DNA of 37,133 nt from an uncultured Bacteroidales bacterium (GTDB lineage: Bacteria > Bacteroidota > Bacteroidia > Bacteroidales > UBA932), in NCBI GenBank assembly GCA_944325965.1, contig CALVCB010000017.1:1-37133 (forward strand). The letters are read 5' to 3'. Position numbers and translations under genes: made by a program. Below, piece after piece: positions 31,773 through 37,133 of this stretch (position 1 is its first letter; every line of letters begins with the position of its first letter). Under the pieces are notes generated by a model. That model ran no database searches. It had not been told where the DNA came from and worked only from the letters and a program-made list of their open reading frames with translations.

Positions 31773-34697
31773 ATGGATAACAGAATACTATTAGCCACGC
31801 TGGCAATCCCGGCCGTATCAAACGGCGTCTGCAATGCAGCAGAAAGCCAGCCGAAAGAACAGGATAAAAATAACAGGCCGAACATAGTCATCATGATTGC
31901 AGATGACTGCACTTACCGTGATCTCGGATGCTACGGCAGCAAGAATTCAAAGACACCCAATATCGACAGGCTCGCACAGGAGGGAGTAAGGTTCACCAAC
32001 TTCTTCCAGGCGGCCCCGATGAGCTCTCCTACACGGCACTGTATGATGACCGGGCTGTATCCGGTAAAGAGCGGTGCATACCCGAACCATACCTTTGCAC
32101 AGGAAGGCGTAAAGTCCGTAGTACAGTATCTCCGGAATGAAGGCTACAGGGTTGCCCTTCAGGGAAAGAGGCATATCGCCCCTAAAGAGATATTCGACTA
32201 CGAGTACCTCAGCCCGGACAATGTGGATGTGGATACAAGCCTGATCAGACCGTTTATCGCAGATGCCAAGGCGAAAGGGCAGCCGTTCTGTCTTTTCGTC
32301 TGCACACACCAGCCGCATACACCATGGAACAAAGGGGACGCAAGCCAGTTCGACGCCGACAAGCTGATTCTCCCGTCTTATTATGTGGACACGCCCCAGA
32401 CAAGGGAAGGGCTGACAAGATATTATGCAGAAATCAGTTTCATGGATTCTGAACTGGGCTCGGTGCTCGACCTGCTGGACGAGACAGGCGTAGCGGACAA
32501 CACAGCCATGTTCTTCACATCCGAGCAGGGCAATTCCCTGCCTTTCGCCAAGTGGACATGCTACGATATGGGGCTCCAGACAGGAATGATAGCACGCTGG
32601 CCAGGTGTCACCGAACCTGGCAGCACATGCGATGCAATAGCTGAATATGTGGATATTGTCCCTACATTCATCGAAATTGCAGGAGGAGAACAGCCTGAAG
32701 GGCTCGACGGCAAAAGTTTCGTAGGACTGCTTAACGCGAAGGAAGACAAGATAAAGGACTGGTCATTCGGGCTGCAGACATCCAGGGGCATCATAGGCGG
32801 ACCGGAATACTACGGAGTGCGTTCAGTTCGCAACGACAGATACGTATATATAAAGAACCTGACACCTGAGGCAACATTCCAGTGTACCACGACATCCGAG
32901 AAAGACAAGATATGGATGTCCTGGGTCGAAAAGGCCAAGACCGACCCCAAGGCTGCAGAGCTTGTGAACAAATACCAGCACCGTCCTGCCGAAGAACTCT
33001 ATGACAGGATCAAGGATCCTGACCAGCGGCACAACCTCATCGGGAAAAAGAAATATGAACCGGTAAGGGAGGAAATGGCCGCCGTACTCGAATCCTGGAT
33101 GAAGAGCCAGGGAGACCTCGGACAGGAAACCGAAATGGAGGCCAAGGAGCACCAGGCATCCGTCCTGGCAAAGAAGAATGCCAAAAAGACGGCAAAAGGC
33201 TTCGTATTTGAAGACTTCAACGGAAACGGGAAGAAAGACTCCAATGAAAAAGGCATTCCGGGCGTGGCTGTATCGGACGGGATGAACATATCCACCACCG
33301 ACGGGAACGGGTACTACGAGCTCAAAGTGAGGGACCACTGCGTAATATTCGCAATAAAGCCAAAAGGATACATCTCCCCGGCAGATGAATACAATCTTCC
33401 TCAAAGCTGGTACATTCACAAACCGGCAGGATCACCGCAGCTGCAATACAAGGGTTCAGCACCGACCGGGAAACTTCCGCAGTCCCTAGACTTCCCGATG
33501 CACAAATATGAAGACCCCGAAAATTTCAGTTTCTTTGCATTCGGAGACCCGCAGCCTTACTCGAAAACAGAGGTGGAATACTTCCGCAGGATGATTGTGG
33601 ATGAAGCCAACGACCTCGAAGGGATATCATTCGGCATAAGCCTCGGCGATGTAGTAGGAGACAAACTCGACCTGCATCCATTCTACAGGGAAGCCGCAGC
33701 AGGTATGGGCATCCCGTGGTACAACGTCATCGGGAACCATGACAGGAACTATGACTGCAAGGAAGAAAAATACGCCAATGAGACGTTCGAATCCAATTTC
33801 GGTCCTTCAACATACGCGTTCCGGTACGGGGATACGCATTTCATTGTCCTCGATGACATTTTCATGAACAATGCCCCGAAGGCCAACCCATATAAGGGAG
33901 GATTTTCTGAAGACCAGTTCAGCTTCATAGAAAACTACATGAAGCTGGTAGGGAAGGATGAACTGGTCGTACTTGCCTATCATATACCTTTATATTATAA
34001 GGAAGGACAGTTCATCCCTGAGCACAGGGAAAGGCTGTTCGAAATACTGAAAGGGCACAATGTACTGGGTCTCAGTGCTCATACCCATATTCAAATGCAG
34101 TTTCATTACGGGAATGAAGCAGGATGGGACGGTCCGGTGAAATTCCATGAGTACAATGTAGGAACTACCAACGGGGACTGGTACTCCGGCAAGACAGACG
34201 TGAACGGCCTGCCTGACGCCACAATGAGGGACGGGACTCCGGCCGGCTATGCCATAATCAACATTGAAGGCAACAGATATTCCTTCAGATACAAGGCGGC
34301 AAGGGAATCCGATGATTTCCAGATAAGGCTATATAATCCTGAAGTGGTCCCATACCGCCAGGGAGGCAAATATCCGCTGTACGCGAACTTCTTCATCGGG
34401 GACGTTGACGATACTGTGGAATTCAGGATCAACGGAGGGGAATGGAAAAAAATGAAGAGGGTCACTGACGAAGCGGACCCTACTTTCCTGAAACGCCTGT
34501 ATGAATGGGACAGCGCCGATACGGCAATGAAAGGCCGCAGGCCGAATTCTGTCCCTACAATGTGTACGCATTTGTGGAAAGCCACACTTGACAACACTCT
34601 GGAGCCGGGCACACACAGCATTGAAGTACGTGCGACCGACATGTTCGGCAACATCCATACGGCATCAGGATCATACAGAACCGAAAAACCAGAGTAG
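31773..34697 (+). CDS. Sulfatase-metallophosphoesterase fusion protein
   Basis: This 974-residue protein has a Sec signal ending about CNA-AE (residue 22). Residues 35-455 are an S1 sulfatase: D44-D45, Ser-type signature S84-S-P-T-R88 then HCMMTG, GKRH (131-134) and SEQG (E251-Q252) instead of SDNG. After a Lys-rich linker (460-475) comes a MetallophosN-like beta domain (about 476-575, GFVFEDFNGNGKKDSNEKG). A calcineurin-like phosphoesterase core (about 585-775) follows with FGDPQ (D592), LGDVVGD (D626), GNHD (N655, H656), AYHIP (H737) and SAHTH (H770, H772). A MetallophosC-like tail ends the protein. Both active sites look intact. I chose the ATG before the signal peptide; a longer frame from 31662 adds 37 unlikely residues. 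First gene of the plus-strand operon. Confidence 0.92.
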   Translation: MDNRILLATLAIPAVSNGVCNAAESQPKEQDKNNRPNIVIMIADDCTYRDLGCYGSKNSKTPNIDRLAQEGVRFTNFFQAAPMSSPTRHCMMTGLYPVKSGAYPNHTFAQEGVKSVVQYLRNEGYRVALQGKRHIAPKEIFDYEYLSPDNVDVDTSLIRPFIADAKAKGQPFCLFVCTHQPHTPWNKGDASQFDADKLILPSYYVDTPQTREGLTRYYAEISFMDSELGSVLDLLDETGVADNTAMFFTSEQGNSLPFAKWTCYDMGLQTGMIARWPGVTEPGSTCDAIAEYVDIVPTFIEIAGGEQPEGLDGKSFVGLLNAKEDKIKDWSFGLQTSRGIIGGPEYYGVRSVRNDRYVYIKNLTPEATFQCTTTSEKDKIWMSWVEKAKTDPKAAELVNKYQHRPAEELYDRIKDPDQRHNLIGKKKYEPVREEMAAVLESWMKSQGDLGQETEMEAKEHQASVLAKKNAKKTAKGFVFEDFNGNGKKDSNEKGIPGVAVSDGMNISTTDGNGYYELKVRDHCVIFAIKPKGYISPADEYNLPQSWYIHKPAGSPQLQYKGSAPTGKLPQSLDFPMHKYEDPENFSFFAFGDPQPYSKTEVEYFRRMIVDEANDLEGISFGISLGDVVGDKLDLHPFYREAAAGMGIPWYNVIGNHDRNYDCKEEKYANETFESNFGPSTYAFRYGDTHFIVLDDIFMNNAPKANPYKGGFSEDQFSFIENYMKLVGKDELVVLAYHIPLYYKEGQFIPEHRERLFEILKGHNVLGLSAHTHIQMQFHYGNEAGWDGPVKFHEYNVGTTNGDWYSGKTDVNGLPDATMRDGTPAGYAIINIEGNRYSFRYKAARESDDFQIRLYNPEVVPYRQGGKYPLYANFFIGDVDDTVEFRINGGEWKKMKRVTDEADPTFLKRLYEWDSADTAMKGRRPNSVPTMCTHLWKATLDNTLEPGTHSIEVRATDMFGNIHTASGSYRTEKPE

Positions 34698-34721
34698 AAA
34701 AGGCAAAGCCTGAGCCGCATG

Positions 34722-34756
34722 CCCCTGACAGGGTCTGTCACCGCAGGTGACTGGGG
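34722..34756 (+). promoter_or_regulatory. Competing hairpins between two sulfatase genes
   Basis: The 77-base gap holds TGACAG-GGT-CTGTCA (34726-34740) and GTCACC-GCA-GGTGAC (34737-34751), two perfect 6-bp hairpins that share GTCA and therefore exclude one another. CCCC (34722-34725) and GGGG (34753-34756) could close the first alternative. No T-tract follows, only an A-rich stretch up to the next start. This may be an RNA switch, an attenuator or a processing site. Confidence 0.5.
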
Positions 34757-34774
34757 TTAAAACATAAAAATAAA

Positions 34775-36835
34775 ATGAAAACAAAAAGCATCAAATACAT
34801 GGGCCTGATGGCGGCAGCCCTGCCTGCCGCCGTCTCATGCTCACCGGAGAAGGGGGCAAGGCCGAACATAGTGGTGATACTTGCCGATGACATGGGATAT
34901 TCCGACCTCGGATGTTACGGGGGTGAAATTGAAACACCGAATCTGGATAACCTTGCAGAGAACGGGATCAGATACAGGCAGTTCTACAACAATGCCAGGA
35001 GCTGCCCCTCAAGAGCGGTCCTGATGACGGGGTTGTACCCCCACCAGGCCGGGATGGGATGGATGGCGGCCGCAGACCTGCAGACGCCGCAGTACCAGGG
35101 GCATCTGAACAACAACTGCGTAACCATAGCAGAAGTGCTCAAGGAAGCCGGATACGGCACCTACATGTGCGGGAAATGGCATCTGAGCAGTGACAGGCAG
35201 AACCAGGGGAAAGTAGAGGAGGCATGGCCTGCACAGAGAGGGTTCGACCGTTTTTACGGTATACCGTCAGGAGCTTCGAACTATTTCAAGACTACAATGT
35301 ACAATGAGAATACTCCTTCCCCTACACCGGAGGGCTTCTATATAACCACGGCACTCAGCGACAGCGCAGCCACGTTCATAAGCCGCCACGACTACAAGGA
35401 GAAGCCGCTTTTCATGTACCTGGCATTCAACGCGCCGCACTGGCCGCTCCATGCACCGCAGCAGACAATAGACAAATATGCAGAAAGGTACATGGCAGGA
35501 TGGGACAGGCTCAGGCAGGAGCGTTTCGAAAGGCAGAAGGCGATGGGCCTGTTCAGACAGGACGTCGTCCTTTCGCCACGGGACAAGGATGTACAGGCAT
35601 GGGACTCCCTCACACCTGAGGAGCAGAAGGAATTTGCAATGCGCATGGCCATCTATGCGGCGCAGGTAGACCTGATGGACCAGGGCATAGGCAAAGTAGT
35701 GCAGGCATTGAAAGAGACAGGCCAGTTCGACAATACAATCATAATGTTCATGTCCGACAACGGGGCCTGCGCCGAGTTCATCAGCGGAGGGAAACGCAAG
35801 GCTGTGGACGGTAAGGAAGACACGCATGAAAGCTACCGTATAAACTGGGCAAACCTCAGCAGCACCCCTTACAGGGAGTACAAGCACTATACGAACGAAG
35901 GCGGTATCGCCACCCCTCTGATAGTCAGCTGGCCGGAAGGCATCGACAGCAGTCTTGACGGGACATTCATAGACGAATACGGATATTTTGCGGACATCAT
36001 GGCCACCTGTGTGGACGTTGCCGGGGCAGAATACCCGGAAACATACAGGGGCAATGAGATACATCCTATGGAAGGGGTCAGCCTTGTCCCGAATTTTTCA
36101 GGCGGGAATACAGGCAGAGGCATGACTTTCTGGGAACATGAAGCCAACATTGCCGTCAGGGACGGCAAATGGAAGATTGTCCTGAAGACAGGCGAAGGCA
36201 ACACGTTCAAGCCGGAGAACATCGAGCTTTACGACATGGAGGCCGACCCTACCGAAATGAACAATCTCGCGGCATCAGACCCTGAAAGGACGGCAAATAT
36301 GTTCAAGGCCTGGGAAGAATGGGCGGAAAGGGTACATGCATATCCTCTGGACACCCGCTTCTACGGAGAACGCCAGGCTGCCTACAAAAGGGTGATAAAC
36401 GGAGAATTCGACGACAACTTCGGAGGATGGAGTGTCAAAGAGCCGGAAAACGGGGGCATCTCCTTCAGTATCGATACCGCATCCATGATGTCAGGGACTA
36501 AATGCGCCAGGGCGGACATTGCCGCAGAGGGTAGCAAGGACGCCGACGCATTCCTCAAATGGAACTTCCCGAGCGGCGGGATGAAGAAGGTCAGAGTCGC
36601 ATTCGACTACAAGGCGGACGGTGCCAACACATTGTCCCTCAAGATAGAAAAGGCAGGGGCCCCGGCAGAAAAACTGTTCTCGGAGACAGTTGCCATAGCT
36701 CCTGATGGAGGACAGTTCGACACAGGTGAGATCAGCATACCGGAGGACGGGCGCTGGCAGGTGGTATTCTACTTCGGCAAATCGTCCAAAGGCAGAATCT
36801 GGATAGACAATGTAAAAATGGACTTCCGCGAATAA
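34775..36835 (+). CDS. S1-family sulfatase lipoprotein with C-terminal carbohydrate-binding-like domain
   Basis: This 686-residue lipoprotein has a signal ending AAVSC with Cys22. Residues 28-525 are an ARSA-like S1 sulfatase: D38-D39, Ser-type signature S76-C-P-S-R80 followed by AVLMTG, GKWH (K134, H136) and SDNG (D328, N329). A C-terminal module (about 540-686) begins INGEFDDNFGGWSV and ends GRIWIDNVKMDF, the pattern of CBM4/9/22-type beta-sandwiches. That would tether the enzyme to its glycan. Membrane anchoring plus a binding module suggests action at the cell surface or on large fragments. It is the second gene of the plus-strand operon and resembles the sulfatase at 14172-15866, which lacks the binding module. 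Confidence 0.92.
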   Translation: MKTKSIKYMGLMAAALPAAVSCSPEKGARPNIVVILADDMGYSDLGCYGGEIETPNLDNLAENGIRYRQFYNNARSCPSRAVLMTGLYPHQAGMGWMAAADLQTPQYQGHLNNNCVTIAEVLKEAGYGTYMCGKWHLSSDRQNQGKVEEAWPAQRGFDRFYGIPSGASNYFKTTMYNENTPSPTPEGFYITTALSDSAATFISRHDYKEKPLFMYLAFNAPHWPLHAPQQTIDKYAERYMAGWDRLRQERFERQKAMGLFRQDVVLSPRDKDVQAWDSLTPEEQKEFAMRMAIYAAQVDLMDQGIGKVVQALKETGQFDNTIIMFMSDNGACAEFISGGKRKAVDGKEDTHESYRINWANLSSTPYREYKHYTNEGGIATPLIVSWPEGIDSSLDGTFIDEYGYFADIMATCVDVAGAEYPETYRGNEIHPMEGVSLVPNFSGGNTGRGMTFWEHEANIAVRDGKWKIVLKTGEGNTFKPENIELYDMEADPTEMNNLAASDPERTANMFKAWEEWAERVHAYPLDTRFYGERQAAYKRVINGEFDDNFGGWSVKEPENGGISFSIDTASMMSGTKCARADIAAEGSKDADAFLKWNFPSGGMKKVRVAFDYKADGANTLSLKIEKAGAPAEKLFSETVAIAPDGGQFDTGEISIPEDGRWQVVFYFGKSSKGRIWIDNVKMDFRE

Positions 36836-36900
36836 GAATCGGAAAATTTCAAAACAGCTTCTAATCGGACAAATCAGTTTAAACCATTAATAACACAATT

Positions 36901-37133
36901 ATGAAAAAGAAACGGAACGAGGCTGCCATAATGCAGCCGTTCAGACAGGCCAGAGTGCTGCCGGCAGCGGCGCTCGCAGTCACAGGGCTCACAGCGGCAG
37001 GATGCGCCCAGGCAAACGCCAAGCAGGAAAAGCCGAATGTCATCCTCATCTACATTGACGACATGGGATACTCCGATATAAGTGCTTTCGGAGGAAACTA
37101 CACCCCTACCCCGAATATCGACAGGATAGGCCA
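36901..37133 (+). CDS. N-terminus of a further S1-family sulfatase lipoprotein (cut by window end)
   Basis: An ATG at 36901 opens a frame that stays open to the window end (77 complete codons). The lipoprotein signal ends TAAGC (Cys35). The mature part shows KPNVILIYIDDMGYSDI with metal ligands D53-D54, then FGGNYTPTPNIDRIG, the standard start of an S1 sulfatase. The formylglycine signature lies beyond the edge. An internal ATG at 36931 would give a shorter and more usual signal peptide. The 65-base gap after the previous sulfatase has no evident terminator or promoter, so it is likely the third gene of the same operon. Confidence 0.85.
   Translation, partial: MKKKRNEAAIMQPFRQARVLPAAALAVTGLTAAGCAQANAKQEKPNVILIYIDDMGYSDISAFGGNYTPTPNIDRIG

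Noticed and set aside
1-37133. CRISPR arrays, tRNA or rRNA genes, insertion sequences, phage genes
   Set aside because: No regularly spaced repeats, cloverleaf or rRNA stretches, transposase motifs or phage structural genes were seen. Gaps other than 31465-31772 are under 210 bases and are described above where they hold something.

Overview
The window looks like part of a large polysaccharide utilisation locus (PUL) of a Bacteroidota species, probably an anaerobic (gut-type) Bacteroidales. The reasons are four SusC/SusD pairs, two DUF1735-type surface lipoproteins, many Sec or lipoprotein signal peptides, Bacteroides-type promoter elements (TTTG / TAnnTTTG), and sulfatases that all carry the serine form of the formylglycine signature. 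No rRNA, tRNA, CRISPR, transposase, phage gene or transcription regulator is visible.

Layout. (1) Positions 1-116: the first codons of a minus-strand gene leaving the window on the left, with a consensus promoter. (2) Positions 183-254: a probable terminator closing the main operon. (3) Positions 275-31464: about 31 kb of minus-strand genes with mostly tiny gaps, read from right to left. The order is SusC-1, SusD-1, SusC-2, SusD-2, DUF1735-A; then sulfatase-GH43 fusion, GH2, sulfatase, DUF4965-family protein; then SusC-3, SusD-3, SusC-4, SusD-4, DUF1735-B and an 84-residue unknown. (4) Positions 31465-31772: a divergent control region with a predicted promoter on each strand, an 11-bp inverted repeat and a 50-bp-spaced direct repeat. 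(5) Positions 31773-37133: a plus-strand sulfatase operon holding a sulfatase-metallophosphoesterase fusion, a sulfatase with a C-terminal carbohydrate-binding-like domain, and a third sulfatase cut by the window end.

The main architectural point is that a five-gene import module (canonical SusC, SusD, atypical SusC, SusD, DUF1735 lipoprotein) occurs twice in the same order with matching lengths and spacings. The two copies flank a four-gene catalytic cassette. In each copy the first SusC has a standard VVVGYG TonB-box region and the second lacks it. This suggests an old duplication followed by divergence, perhaps for two forms or sizes of one sulfated glycan.

Working model (inference). SusCD complexes and DUF1735 lipoproteins bind and import oligosaccharides of a sulfated glycan. 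Periplasmic or surface sulfatases remove sulfate. GH43 and GH2 trim the exposed sugars. The DUF4965-family (alpha/alpha)6-type protein is a candidate for an uncharacterised glycan-active enzyme, and the phosphoesterase domain fused to a sulfatase hints at a second ester-cleaving activity. The actual substrate cannot be read from the sequence.
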